A model generated the notes under the pieces. The model saw only the letters and a program-made list of their open reading frames with translations, was not told the origin of the DNA and ran no database searches. A DNA stretch of 64,000 nt from Ruminococcus_G sp964621905. GTDB lineage: Bacteria; Bacillota; Clostridia; Lachnospirales; Lachnospiraceae. How positions within the stretch are numbered: the stretch's first letter is position 1; every line of letters starts with the position of its first letter. Position numbers and translations under genes: made by a program. Location: positions 1-64,000 of the forward strand of contig CAZUNG010000006.1 of the NCBI GenBank assembly GCA_964621905.1, in the 5' to 3' direction. Positions 17,945 to 26,370 of the stretch are shown piece after piece.

Positions 17945-18748
17945 ATGGATTTGCGAACGGAGATTGAACGTGAGGTACATGAATTTGTCCGGGCGTATGA
18001 CGCGTCGGGGGAATTAAAAGATAAATGGGGAAAGCCCCTCGTGGGGTACGCTGATGTGGAACATCCTTATATTAAGGATCTTCCGAATATTGTACATAAG
18101 TCCCATCAGATGCCAAGAGAAGTTCTGCCCGAAGCGACAGTGGTGATGGTGTATTATGTGCCATTTCAGCCATGGGTGGCAAAAGGCAACAGACAGGGAG
18201 AGCTGGCGTCCCCCTGCTGGGCACAGATCTATGAAGAAACCAATGCGATGTTTCCAAAGCTCAATGAGCATATGATACGTTTTCTGGAATCCAGAGGATA
18301 CCGGGGGGCAGCGGCACCGCAGAGCACGGTCTTTTACCGCGATGAAGTGATCAGTCACTGGTCATTCCGGCATTTTGCATATGCCGCAGGTCTTGGAACC
18401 TTTGGACTCAACAATATGCTCATCACGGAATCTGGATGTGCGGGGCGCCTGAATGCGCTGGTGACAAATCTGGATGTGCCGGCCGGAGAACCCAAGAAGG
18501 AAGAAGCATGCCTGTATAAAAGGAATCAAAGCTGCGGTGTCTGCGTCAGCCGCTGTCCGGCGGGAGCTTTGACCATGGAAGGTTATGACAGATATCGGTG
18601 CTTTGCTCAGTGCCTGAAAAATGCGGCGGTCTATACACAGTTCGGAAACTCCTATGCCTCTGAAGAGGGCGGAAAGGCAGCAGATTCAGGATCTGAAGTC
18701 TGTGGAAAATGCCTCGCTGGACTTCCGTGTACGCAGAAAAGTCCGTGA
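17945..18748 (+). CDS. Epoxyqueuosine reductase-like 4Fe-4S protein
   Basis: 267 aa from the chosen ATG. Cysteine motifs near the C-terminus (CGVCVSRCPAG and VCGKCLAGLPC) would hold one or two 4Fe-4S clusters; the segment AYAAGLGTFGLNNMLIT is typical of the QueG-like family. True QueG is longer and has a cobalamin domain plus HEAT-like C-terminus, so this is a QueG-related oxidoreductase of unknown substrate. I chose 17945 (AGAGGGAAAG upstream) rather than 17903, because a likely -10 box TATAAT at 17899-17904 overlaps that earlier ATG. It is convergent with the P-II-like gene, 6 bases away. Confidence 0.75.
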   Translation: MDLRTEIEREVHEFVRAYDASGELKDKWGKPLVGYADVEHPYIKDLPNIVHKSHQMPREVLPEATVVMVYYVPFQPWVAKGNRQGELASPCWAQIYEETNAMFPKLNEHMIRFLESRGYRGAAAPQSTVFYRDEVISHWSFRHFAYAAGLGTFGLNNMLITESGCAGRLNALVTNLDVPAGEPKKEEACLYKRNQSCGVCVSRCPAGALTMEGYDRYRCFAQCLKNAAVYTQFGNSYASEEGGKAADSGSEVCGKCLAGLPCTQKSP

Positions 18749-18754
18749 CCATAA

Positions 18755-19444
18755 TTATTCAGAGGTGTCTTCCTCCAAAAGGCGCAGCCCGGCTGTGCTG
18801 ACTACAGGAAGGGAAAATACGATGGCGCCCGCCTTGCTCTTTAAACCGGCCTTTTCCATGATTGCTTTCATAATCGCATTTTTCTGGGCAGTTCTCACAA
18901 CGATGAAGACCAGTTCCTTTTCATCGGTCAGGGTTATGCCCAGATATTTTTTTGCCTCCTCTGCGCCGGTGCCTTTGGCGTGGATAATGGTTCCGCCCGG
19001 TGCGTAAGCACTTCTGGCCGCGTCCATAATCGTGTCAGAATATCCGGTATTTGTGATGGTTACCAGCAGTTCATACGTTGTTTCCTTCAAGGTACTCTCC
19101 TCCTCTATGATCACGTTTTGATTCAGGGTCAGGTATTCCAGTGCTTTCTTTCCGCCGATGCTGCTCAGCGGGATGATAAATGCGATCCCCCTGCCCGGAA
19201 GATCGATCTTGATCTTGTTCTGAAGTTCTTTCTTAAGATTTTTCCAGGTTTCTCTGGTCACAAAAGAAAAATATACGGCTTTCTCGGTTGCTTCCAGTCC
19301 CAGGTAATCCAGAACAGAGCTGTGAGCGGTGCCAAAGCCCAGTGTGGCAAGTGTGACGGTTATATGATTTTGTTTATAGAAAGAGATAAATTTCTCGCGC
19401 ATGCCGCGGTTGGTGATGACCACCATCAAATAAATTTCATTCAT
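18755..19444 (-). CDS. Tandem P-II-like regulatory protein next to DUF1538
   Basis: 229 aa built from two P-II/GlnK-like ferredoxin folds: residues 1-105 (start EIYLMVVITNRG) and about 117-220 (start TYELLVTITNTG), each with an internal GxGxA-type turn. P-II proteins read nitrogen or energy state through ATP/ADP and 2-oxoglutarate and bind transporters. The T-loop tyrosine of GlnB is not evident. The gene is 32 bases downstream of the DUF1538 membrane-protein gene in one operon, a pairing I know from other Firmicutes. The likely role is to regulate that membrane protein (inference). Confidence 0.75.
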   Translation of the reverse strand: MNEIYLMVVITNRGMREKFISFYKQNHITVTLATLGFGTAHSSVLDYLGLEATEKAVYFSFVTRETWKNLKKELQNKIKIDLPGRGIAFIIPLSSIGGKKALEYLTLNQNVIIEEESTLKETTYELLVTITNTGYSDTIMDAARSAYAPGGTIIHAKGTGAEEAKKYLGITLTDEKELVFIVVRTAQKNAIMKAIMEKAGLKSKAGAIVFSLPVVSTAGLRLLEEDTSE

Positions 19445-19476
19445 AAAAGATTCCTTTCAGTCTGGATACAAGGTAT

Positions 19477-21009
19477 TCACAGATCAATGATATCATTGTC
19501 CTCCCAGGTGTCAAGATAGGATACCGGTTCAACAGGGGCAGCGGAAAGCCTTGCGGAATTGAACCGGTAAACCGCACCAAGGCACTGGATGGTGATGAGC
19601 GGGGTCATGGCTACCATCGCGACAATCCCAAAAGCGTCTGTCACAATATTGCCTCCGATGGTCTGGCAGGCTCCCATGGCAAAGGGGAGCAGAAAAGTCG
19701 CAGTCATTGGACCGGATGCCACCCCGCCGGAGTCAAATGCAATGGCCGTAAAAATTTTGGGAACAAAAAATGACAGGAGAATGGCGAGGGTATATCCGGG
19801 GACGATAAACCAGAAGATGGAGATTCCGGTCAGCACCCGGATCATGGCAAGACCGAGGGAGATGGAGACCCCAATCGAAAGGCTGGTGCCCATCGCTTTT
19901 CCGGAGATAGCGCCCGCTGTAATTTCTTCCACCTGTTCCATCAATACATAGACTGCGGGTTCGGCTTTTACGATAAAAAAGCCGATGACCATGCCGATCG
20001 GCAGGATGATCCACCGGTAGGGCAGACCTGCGATGATTTGTCCCAGATAGTTTCCTGCCGGCATAAAACCGACATTGACACCGGTCAAAAACAGGACAAG
20101 ACCGGTATAAGTATAGATGATGCCGACCGCTATCTTCAGGATGGACTTTCGTTCCATTTTTAGAGAGATCAACTGAAAAACAGCAAAGAAAACGACGATA
20201 GGGAGCAGTGAGACTGCAATCTCCTTCATGTATTCGGGGAAGCCTTTTGCGAAATAACCCCACAGATCTACTGAGTTTTGGATATCCGGAACAGCTTCCG
20301 GTACGTACCCGGCACTTCCCGGATGATATAAAAGCCCAAGAATCAGAACTGCCAGGATGGGTCCGATCGAACACAGGGCAACCAGACCGAAGCTGTCGTT
20401 CTCCGCATGTTTATCGCTTCGTACGGCTGAAAAACCGATACCGAGAGCCATGATAAAAGGTACAGTCATCGGTCCTGTCGTCACTCCGCCAGAGTCAAAA
20501 GCAACTGAAAGAAAATCCTTTGGAACAAAAAAGGCCAGAATAAATACAATGCTGTAAAAGGCGATCAGTAAATGGGCCAATGGAATAGAGAACAGCATAC
20601 GCAGTACGGCAATGACGAGAAAAGCGCCGACACCGAATGCGACTGCCAAAATGAGTGTATAATTGGGGATAGAAGGAACCTGCTCGGCAAGTACCTGCAG
20701 ATCGGGCTCGGATATGGTGATCATGAAGCCGAGTAAAAAACAAAGGGCTGTGATGACAGGCAGTTTCCGTGTCTTCGTCATACGCGTACCCATCTTCTCG
20801 CCCATCGGCGTCATCGCGACTTCGGCTCCCAGGGTAAAAAACATCATGCCGACGATCAGCAGCACTGCTCCCAGAATAAATGAAAGCAGAATGCCTGAGG
20901 GGATGGGAGCGATGGTAAAGCTGAGAATCAGAACGATGCCGATGATGGGAAGTACGGCACTCAGGCTTTCTTTTAGTTTTTCGGGAAATCTGGTCTGATA
21001 CAACTGCAT
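19477..21009 (-). CDS. DUF1538 integral membrane protein (internally duplicated)
   Basis: About 510 aa with some 12 hydrophobic segments. It has two homologous halves: the motif FDSGGVTTGPMT (residues about 172-183) recurs as FDSGGVASGPMT (about 434-445), each after FVPK and followed by a hydrophobic helix and an LV/IVAL segment. Such inverted or tandem repeats are usual in secondary transporters; the substrate of DUF1538 is not known. ATG 21009 follows AAAGGAG by 8 bases and is preferred to TTG 21015. It is the first gene of the operon with the P-II-like gene, so it may be a nitrogen- or energy-responsive carrier (inference). Confidence 0.85.
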   Translation of the reverse strand: MQLYQTRFPEKLKESLSAVLPIIGIVLILSFTIAPIPSGILLSFILGAVLLIVGMMFFTLGAEVAMTPMGEKMGTRMTKTRKLPVITALCFLLGFMITISEPDLQVLAEQVPSIPNYTLILAVAFGVGAFLVIAVLRMLFSIPLAHLLIAFYSIVFILAFFVPKDFLSVAFDSGGVTTGPMTVPFIMALGIGFSAVRSDKHAENDSFGLVALCSIGPILAVLILGLLYHPGSAGYVPEAVPDIQNSVDLWGYFAKGFPEYMKEIAVSLLPIVVFFAVFQLISLKMERKSILKIAVGIIYTYTGLVLFLTGVNVGFMPAGNYLGQIIAGLPYRWIILPIGMVIGFFIVKAEPAVYVLMEQVEEITAGAISGKAMGTSLSIGVSISLGLAMIRVLTGISIFWFIVPGYTLAILLSFFVPKIFTAIAFDSGGVASGPMTATFLLPFAMGACQTIGGNIVTDAFGIVAMVAMTPLITIQCLGAVYRFNSARLSAAPVEPVSYLDTWEDNDIIDL

Positions 21010-21248
21010 CCGCAAAACTCCTTTCTGAAATGGTTTTCTGGAAAAAAATAAGGCAGTATCGATGATACAACCTCCATTGGTCTATATATTAAATATGAAG
21101 TAATTTATCTGTATTTTACCATAAATGAATTCAAAATGAAACCGCAGATCTCTTTTTTTACGTTCCTGACAGATTTTATCTGCTCCCGTAAAAAAAATTG
21201 TTAATACTGCATCTTATAGGCAGAGCAGTGTGCTTGGAAAGGAGGAAA

Positions 21249-21527
21249 ATGTTGACGGAGAAAATAACCGGTAAACTGGTGAAAAAAGCAATGCGGGGAA
21301 ACCCGGATGCAGGAGAAAAGATCATTCTGCCGGATGTATATGCTACGTACAACCGTGATACGGATACGATTTTTGTCTTCGTATGTGATGCGGTGGAGTA
21401 TCTGGACAAACTGAAAGGCTATTACCGGTCTGAGGATTATCCCGCAAAGAGAGAGGAGAAGACATTTGCCCAGTATCTGAGCGAACATGCACTGTTCGGG
21501 ACCGAGGTCAGTTTTTTGGAGTCATAA
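21249..21527 (+). CDS. Small uncharacterised protein
   Basis: 92 aa from ATG 21249, which follows AAAGGAGG closely; an in-frame ATG at 21198 lacks a site. The protein is soluble and mixed alpha/beta, with YATYNRDTDTIFVF near the middle and no cysteine cluster or membrane segment. I do not recognise the family. It is divergent from the DUF1538 gene and lies 89 bases upstream of the sigma factor gene. Confidence 0.65.
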   Translation: MLTEKITGKLVKKAMRGNPDAGEKIILPDVYATYNRDTDTIFVFVCDAVEYLDKLKGYYRSEDYPAKREEKTFAQYLSEHALFGTEVSFLES

Positions 21528-21616
21528 ATTAAAATTCCCTGGAACCAAAGCATGGTCTGCAGTCTCTAATAGTTGTAAGGAAATAACAACCGGCCGGTTG
21601 ATGAGGAGGACTTACG

Positions 21617-22099
21617 ATGAAAAGACAAGAGTTTATGGACGCGGTGCGTGACGCTGAGGAGACGATGTATCACGTGGCGATGTCTATCCTGAAAAATGAT
21701 GCAGACTGTGCGGATGCTGTTCAGGAGGCGCTCATGATTGCGTTTGAAAAGCTTCATACCCTGAAAGTAGATGCGTATTTTAAGACGTGGCTGATCCGTA
21801 TCCTGATCCGTGAATGTTACCGGATACAGAAGAAACGTAAAAATCTGGTTCCCTATGAGGAATACATGCAGGATCGGAGACTTTGGGAGGAGGACCGGTA
21901 TACAGACCTGTACCTCGCGATCATGGAACTTCCGCAGGAGCTGAGAGTGCTTGTGACACTCTATTATCTGGATGGCTTTTCCGTCAGGGAAGCAGCAGAC
22001 ATTCTGCAGATAAAGGAAGGGACGGTAAAGAGCCGTCTGTCCAGAGCCAGAGAACAGCTCAGAGTACAGCTTGGTGACAGGGAGGGCGTATTATGTTAG
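21617..22099 (+). CDS. RNA polymerase sigma-70 factor, ECF type
   Basis: 160 aa. Region 2 covers about residues 10-65 (DADCADAVQEALMIAFEKL, then FKTWLIRILIREC); region 4 covers 105-155, with the helix-turn-helix FSVREAADILQIKEGTVKSR. AGGAGGACTTACG precedes the ATG. Its end overlaps the start of the next gene by 7 bases, the usual arrangement for a sigma factor and its membrane anti-sigma factor. It probably directs its own operon; I could not define its promoter. Confidence 0.9.
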   Translation: MKRQEFMDAVRDAEETMYHVAMSILKNDADCADAVQEALMIAFEKLHTLKVDAYFKTWLIRILIRECYRIQKKRKNLVPYEEYMQDRRLWEEDRYTDLYLAIMELPQELRVLVTLYYLDGFSVREAADILQIKEGTVKSRLSRAREQLRVQLGDREGVLC

Positions 22100-23199
22100 A
22101 AAGAGAAAGATGGGAGCATGTGGCGCCGGAGGTGCCGGAAGAATTTCATGCAAAATTTGAGCAGACTTTGGGGGAACTGGACAGAAGAAAGGCCAGAAAA
22201 GTGAGGGGCATCGGGTTCAGGGTGATGGTTGCAGCAGCGGCTGTGTGCGTGCTGGCCTCGGGGACTGTTCTGGCGGCCGAATGGTTTGGATGGAATCCGA
22301 CGATCCTTGAGAAGTTCCAGCCAAGCGAGGAACAGCAGGAGACGCTGCCGGAAGAAGGTATCATACAGGATGTCAGCCAGACGGTCACACATAACGGGGT
22401 TGGCGTTACTCTGACACAGGTACTGCATGACGATTACAATCTGTACATGCTCTGCGAAGTGCAGCTGCCGGATGGAGTGCAGGCGACAGACGATCTGGGA
22501 TTTGCAAATGGTCTGGATGTACTGATTGACGGAAAACCTGCCGGAGATATCTGCGAAGGAAGCAGCAGCGGCGGGAGCGGCGGATTTATCATACCTGAGA
22601 ATGCCGAGAACTCAAACACAGTGACATATGAAATCAGCTACCTGTTCGGCAGCCCCGTTGACTGGAACGGAAGAACGATCACGCTGACGTTTGATGCCTT
22701 AAGGGATTATCAGGGAATCAAAGCGCCGGCCCCTGATGAGGGAACGCTGATCGCAGAAGGACCGTGGTCTTTCGAATATGCGATTGACGGAAGCAGTGAT
22801 ATGGTGCGAACATATGAGATTAACCAGACGTATGATTTCGGCGGTTATGATATTCTGATCAACCGCATTGAGATTTCACCTCTGAGTTACAAGATATACG
22901 CCGACTATGAGAGCGCGATGAAGGTTGAGGAGGATGAGCGAAATACATTTACGTATGAGGGCGATGACCCGGGGCTGGAAATAGATGCAAGGCTGGCGAT
23001 TCGCAAAATCGTCTATGACGACGGGACACAGCTGGATTACCGGGCGGAAGATTACTTTACCGGAGGCGGAATTTACGGACCGGATGAAGAACAGACAGAA
23101 TATCTGGTGACTGAGAATTTTACAAGGATTATCGATGTTGACCATATTGACAGTATTTATCTGATGCAGGGCGAAGTGAAAATACCGCTGCAAAAATAA
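22093..23199 (+). CDS. DUF4179 membrane protein, probable anti-sigma factor
   Basis: 368 aa. A short cytoplasmic part of about 40 residues (EEFHAKFEQTLGEL) is followed by one membrane segment (about 43-62, VMVAAAAVCVLASGTVLAA) and a large outer domain of beta-rich DUF4179 type. The 7-base overlap with the sigma factor gene implies coupled translation and function: the inner part would hold the sigma factor and the outer domain sense an envelope signal (inference from family context). Confidence 0.8.
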   Translation: MLERERWEHVAPEVPEEFHAKFEQTLGELDRRKARKVRGIGFRVMVAAAAVCVLASGTVLAAEWFGWNPTILEKFQPSEEQQETLPEEGIIQDVSQTVTHNGVGVTLTQVLHDDYNLYMLCEVQLPDGVQATDDLGFANGLDVLIDGKPAGDICEGSSSGGSGGFIIPENAENSNTVTYEISYLFGSPVDWNGRTITLTFDALRDYQGIKAPAPDEGTLIAEGPWSFEYAIDGSSDMVRTYEINQTYDFGGYDILINRIEISPLSYKIYADYESAMKVEEDERNTFTYEGDDPGLEIDARLAIRKIVYDDGTQLDYRAEDYFTGGGIYGPDEEQTEYLVTENFTRIIDVDHIDSIYLMQGEVKIPLQK

Positions 23200-23214
23200 C
23201 TGAAATCATTAGTG

Positions 23215-23231
23215 TGAAAGTATCACTTTCA
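23215..23231 (+). promoter_or_regulatory. Short perfect inverted repeat upstream of the zinc-ribbon gene
   Basis: TGAAAGT (23215-23221) and ACTTTCA (23225-23231) flank ATC. A TATAAT lies at 23250-23255 without a good -35 box. It may be an operator or a weak terminator of the sigma operon. Confidence 0.3.
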
Positions 23232-23303
23232 TTGTCATCCAAAAACGTGTATAATCATAACCAGAGAAACCGTTATTTACGAAGTTATAAGGAGGAATGA
23301 AGT

Positions 23304-23468
23304 ATGTCAGTTATGGATGGATGTGAAAGTAAATACAGAACTCCTGTTCCGGAAGACAGAATCTGTCCCAAATGCGGAAAAGAGGTGGAGGTGTTCACGG
23401 TAAAAGGCAAGATTAAGGAAGACACCGCATGCTCCTGCGGTTATGTATTTAAAGAAGAGGAGCAGTGA
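23304..23468 (+). CDS. Small zinc-ribbon protein
   Basis: 54 aa. AAGGAGG stands 8 bases before the ATG. Four cysteines in two pairs (CPKC at 21-24 and CSC at 43-45) form a rubredoxin- or zinc-ribbon-like knuckle; Cys7 is extra. The tail is acidic (KEEEQ). The partner is unknown. A strong terminator follows at 23493-23530, so it is a single-gene unit. Confidence 0.65.
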   Translation: MSVMDGCESKYRTPVPEDRICPKCGKEVEVFTVKGKIKEDTACSCGYVFKEEEQ

Positions 23469-23492
23469 TTCCGGATGGATTTCTCTTAAAGG

Positions 23493-23536
23493 TGCCGGTG
23501 TACAGATGGCAGGCTGTTTGTACACCGGCATTTGTT
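23493..23536 (+). terminator. Terminator after the zinc-ribbon gene
   Basis: A perfect 12-base stem, 23493-23504 with 23519-23530, is followed by TTTGTTT. Confidence 0.75.
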
Positions 23537-23620
23537 TGGGAACACTTACAATGATTGCGGCAAAAATAAAGCTGTACAGGATTTTTGATAATAGCGGGAA
23601 AAGGAGAAAACAAGAAAAGG

Positions 23621-23848
23621 ATGGAAAGAACGAGACTTTATAGACACCCGGACTGCACCACACTCAGAGATTTTTATTGTCTGAAAGAGGAACTGGCAGA
23701 GTTTTGCAGGCAAAATGGGCTTCCTGCTGCCGGGAACAATTCAACGCACAAAAAAACTGCGGCAAAGACAGATGTGATCACCGAAGATATAAACATTGAG
23801 CCTGATTTTAAATGTACAGAAAAGTATACCGGTGCACAACCGTTATGA
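23621..23848 (+). pseudogene. Truncated SAP-domain protein remnant
   Basis: The frame from ATG 23621 (MERTRLYRHPDC) reads a SAP-like helix pair (FYCLKEELAEFCRQNGLPAAG), which in complete relatives I know is followed by a helix-forming stretch and a second domain of more than 100 residues. Here the sequence jumps to a low-complexity linker and an IEPDFKCTEK segment and stops after 75 aa. I read it as a shortened and partly deleted copy. A weak AGGAG lies upstream. It belongs to a run of damaged genes. Confidence 0.4.
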
Positions 23849-23858
23849 GGGATCTGTT

Positions 23859-24431
23859 ATGACGGCTTTAAGGGAATCGCTGAGCAGCGGGGGGAACGAT
23901 AAGAGGATACTGGAAACCAGTAGATTATATCTTCGCGAAATGAAGCAGTCGGACGATACGTCCCTGTGCAGGATCTTACAGGATGAGCAGGTGATGTACG
24001 CCTATGAGCATGCATTGGATGAAAAAGAAGTGCAGGAATGGCTGGACAATCAGATAAAGCGTTACCGGGATTACGGTTTTGGCTTGTGGGCAGTCATTTT
24101 AAAGAAAACAGATGAAATGATCGGACAGTGTGGTCTTACGATGCAGGACTACAACGGCAAGCAGGTACCGGAGATCGGATATCTCTTTCAAAAACAGTAT
24201 TGGCACAAAGGCTATGCGACAGAGGCGGCCATTGCATGTAAGGAATATGCGTTTAACGTATTGGATGTAAGTGAGGTGTATTCCATGATCCGGGACACCA
24301 ATATTGCCTCACAAAATGTTGCGGAACGAAATGGGATGAGTGTGACAGGTCATCTGGTCAAACATTATTACAATATGGACATGCCACATTTGGTATTTTC
24401 AGTGAAAAGAGAGGAAAACAGGAGCAGATGA
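23859..24431 (+). CDS. GNAT-family N-acetyltransferase (RimJ/RimL type)
   Basis: 190 aa from ATG 23859 (GAGGGA upstream); an earlier in-frame ATG at 23796 would overlap the SAP remnant. The family pattern is clear: RLYLREMKQSDDTSL at the start, IGYLFQKQYWHKGYATEAAIACKEYAF as the acetyl-CoA loop and IASQNVAERNGM towards the end. It probably acetylates an amino group on a small molecule or a ribosomal protein; the target is unknown. Confidence 0.85.
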   Translation: MTALRESLSSGGNDKRILETSRLYLREMKQSDDTSLCRILQDEQVMYAYEHALDEKEVQEWLDNQIKRYRDYGFGLWAVILKKTDEMIGQCGLTMQDYNGKQVPEIGYLFQKQYWHKGYATEAAIACKEYAFNVLDVSEVYSMIRDTNIASQNVAERNGMSVTGHLVKHYYNMDMPHLVFSVKREENRSR

Positions 24432-24781
24432 TGACGGAGACCGTATTACGAGGAGAAAAAATTTCAGAACACCGTGAAACAGAAGCGGTGACCCGGATTA
24501 TTACTCCCGGCAGGGCTTTGTCCGGACAGAGAACTGTGGCATAAGGACGGCAGACGATATGTATGCGGCCAGGGCTGCTGCGTTTGACAGGGAGTTTCCG
24601 CCAAAAGAGGCGGCTGCGGGAACTGCGTCCCAAAAACGATTTTGGGAGGTGGCTGCAATGAGAAGACCGGCCCCGGATACCGAGAAGGATGAGTAAAAAT
24701 GGAATGATTCTTTAAAATTTGCATGGGGATTACGGCAGGCGGCTTAAAGAAGAAATTAATATGATTAAAGGAGGGGATGCT
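24432..24781 (+). other. Gene-free stretch, probably decayed coding DNA
   Basis: About 350 bases without a convincing gene. All three forward frames are broken by stops; one holds a Cys-rich string (YVCGQGCC, then GGCGNC after one stop) that could be a relic. I recognise no family. The strong site AAAGGAGGGG at its end belongs to the damaged DUF2089 gene. Confidence 0.35.
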
Positions 24782-25074
24782 ATGGCAATTGAGGTTGTCC
24801 CGGAGTGGATGGTGAAGATGTCTCTTTTATCAAAAAATTTCTGTTGGCATCCGGTTCGTTAAAGGAGATTGCAAGACCGTATGATGTGACTTATCCAACA
24901 GTGAGGCTGAGACTGGATAAACTGATGCAGAAGATCAAGATCAGCGATGACGCGGAGAGCGATCCCTATATTTCGCTGGTCAAATGCCTGGCCGTCAATG
25001 AAAGCCTGGATTTTGATACCGCAAAAATATTGATTGGGGCGTACAAAAAATCTGCAGGGGGGAAAAGTAAATGA
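24782..25074 (+). pseudogene. DUF2089-family gene with frameshift near the start
   Basis: ATG 24782 has a perfect site (AAAGGAGGGG) and reads MAIEVVPEW, the usual start of this family. From there the frame is wrong and ends soon after. The rest (DGEDVSFIKKFLLASGSLKEI, then a helix-turn-helix VTYPTVRLRLDKLMQKIKI) is in the next frame, open to 25074. A GTG at 24805 in that frame has no ribosome site. Relatives run continuously through this point, so a small deletion near 24808 is likely. The protein would be a small DNA-binding regulator. Confidence 0.6.
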
Positions 25075-25279
25075 TCATTGGGACAATTACCGTGTATGCA
25101 TTTTTAGCGTTGTTATTACGGATGCGATGTCTTCCTGGGAAATATTCGGCGTGATCGCCGGGACGTTTCTTAGGTCCAATATCCCTACGGTCATACTGCT
25201 CGCAATTTATCTTGCGGGAAGGGGAAAAATCAGGAGTAAAAAGCAGCTGGATAAGATGCATATTCAGGATCTGGATTGA
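25071..25279 (+). pseudogene. Small membrane protein gene with frameshift, coupled to DUF2089
   Basis: ATG 25071 overlaps the DUF2089 stop (ATGA). Its frame gives MIIGTITVYAFLA and then goes off; the natural continuation (ITDAMSSWEIFGVIAGTFL, then NIPTVILLAIYLAGRGK) is in another frame, from about 25107 to 25279. Put together they make a protein of about 69 aa with two membrane segments, as seen beside DUF2089 in relatives. The break lies near 25105. Confidence 0.5.
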
Positions 25280-25293
25280 GTGGGAGGTATCTT

Positions 25294-25595
25294 TTGAAAA
25301 TTGAACATATTGCAATGTATGTCAATGATCTGGAAGGGGTCAAAGCATTTTTTGCCGGTTATTTTAATGCCAGGTCAAATGATGGTTACCATAATCAGAT
25401 AACAGGCTTTCGGTCTTTCTTTCTGACGTTTGATGACGGTACGAGGCTGGAGCTGATGAACAGGTAGATGAACTGACACAGCGGCTGAAGGACGATGGAT
25501 ATCAGGTGCTGAGTGGTCCGCGCACTACGGGAGACGGCTATTATGAGAGCTGCATCCTGGGGCCGGAAGGGAATCAGATTGAGATAACAGTTTAA
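25294..25595 (+). pseudogene. VOC/glyoxalase-family gene with internal deletion
   Basis: A TTG at 25294 after GGGAGGT begins LKIEHIAMYVNDLEG, the standard start of a vicinal-oxygen-chelate protein. The frame ends in TAG just after RLELMNR (25465-25467). From about 25467 another frame gives VDELTQRLKDDGYQVLSGPR, then GDGYYESC and NQIEITV, the family's C-terminal part. Some 25-30 middle residues and the frame are lost, so the gene is broken. Confidence 0.6.
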
Positions 25596-25611
25596 GATTA
25601 GTGTGAGATGA

Positions 25612-25650
25612 GCCCGGTTTGAAAGAATGTTTTCAGACCGGGCAGATTTG
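25612..25650 (+). terminator. Terminator after the VOC pseudogene
   Basis: GCCCGGT (25612-25618) with inner TGAAA pairs with TTTCA and ACCGGGC (25637-25643); AGATTTGTG follows. Confidence 0.55.
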
Positions 25651-25706
25651 TGTATACATTTAAAAATTTAATATAAAAATGTGGAAAGAAATCCAAACGG
25701 GCAGGA

Positions 25707-25715
25707 TGATATAAT
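25707..25715 (+). promoter_or_regulatory. Extended -10 promoter of the Ada-type regulator gene
   Basis: TGATATAAT at 25707-25715 is an extended -10 box; there is no good -35 box. The start codon is at 25816. Confidence 0.45.
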
Positions 25716-25815
25716 GAGCATTAGTGAGAAGAGCTTGCCTGCACGTTTGACGAACGGCGAATGGCGAGCATGAACTTAAAAACAAAAGAAATCATTCTAT
25801 CAAGGAGAAACAGGT

Positions 25816-26370
25816 ATGACAGATGATGAAAAATGGAATGCGGTAGCAGAAAATGACGAGCGGTACGACGGTGTCTTTTATTATGCGGTGAAAACGACAG
25901 GGCTGTTTTGTCGGCCTTCCTGTAGATCCAAACTGCCATTGCGTGAAAACGTGGAATACTTTGATTGTGTACAGGACGCTTTAGCTGCCGGATACAAGAT
26001 ATGCAAAAGGTGCCGGCCGGATTTAATGGAATACCGTCCGGAAAGGGAAATTGCGCAGAAAATGAAGGAGATTATTGAACAGTATTTTAATCTGCGGGTC
26101 GCATTGCAAAAACAGATACGCGAACTCGGATTGTCTGAACACCGCATAACGGAAATTTTTAAAGAGGAGTACGGTGTGACACCGTTTGAATACGCCAACC
26201 GGTTCCGTCTGGAGGAGGCGAAAGAACGGCTGCTTCAGACGGATGAGGCGGTAATTGATATCGCTTATTCCACAGGTTTTGAGAGTGTTACTACATTTTA
26301 CAGGACATTCCGGAAATATACCGGTACATCTCCGGCGAGATTCAGAAAAGAAATGGGGGAAAAGAGATGA
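25816..26370 (+). CDS. Ada-type DNA methylphosphotriester repair/AraC regulator (AdaA-like)
   Basis: 184 aa. The N-terminal Ada zinc domain has four cysteines, Cys32 and Cys36 (FCRPSC) and Cys63 and Cys66 (CKRCRPD); the first corresponds to E. coli Ada Cys38, which takes methyl groups from DNA phosphotriesters. The C-terminal part (about 85-180) is an AraC double helix-turn-helix. It lacks the O6-methylguanine methyltransferase domain, so it resembles Bacillus AdaA. The site AAGGAGAAACAGGT precedes the ATG. Its last 4 bases overlap the start of a hydantoinase-type gene, an odd partner for a DNA-repair regulator. Confidence 0.88.
   Translation: MTDDEKWNAVAENDERYDGVFYYAVKTTGLFCRPSCRSKLPLRENVEYFDCVQDALAAGYKICKRCRPDLMEYRPEREIAQKMKEIIEQYFNLRVALQKQIRELGLSEHRITEIFKEEYGVTPFEYANRFRLEEAKERLLQTDEAVIDIAYSTGFESVTTFYRTFRKYTGTSPARFRKEMGEKR

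Noticed and set aside
24805..25074. Intact DUF2089 gene starting at GTG 24805
   Set aside because: That GTG has no ribosome site, while the ATG at 24782 with a perfect site encodes the expected family N-terminus in another frame.
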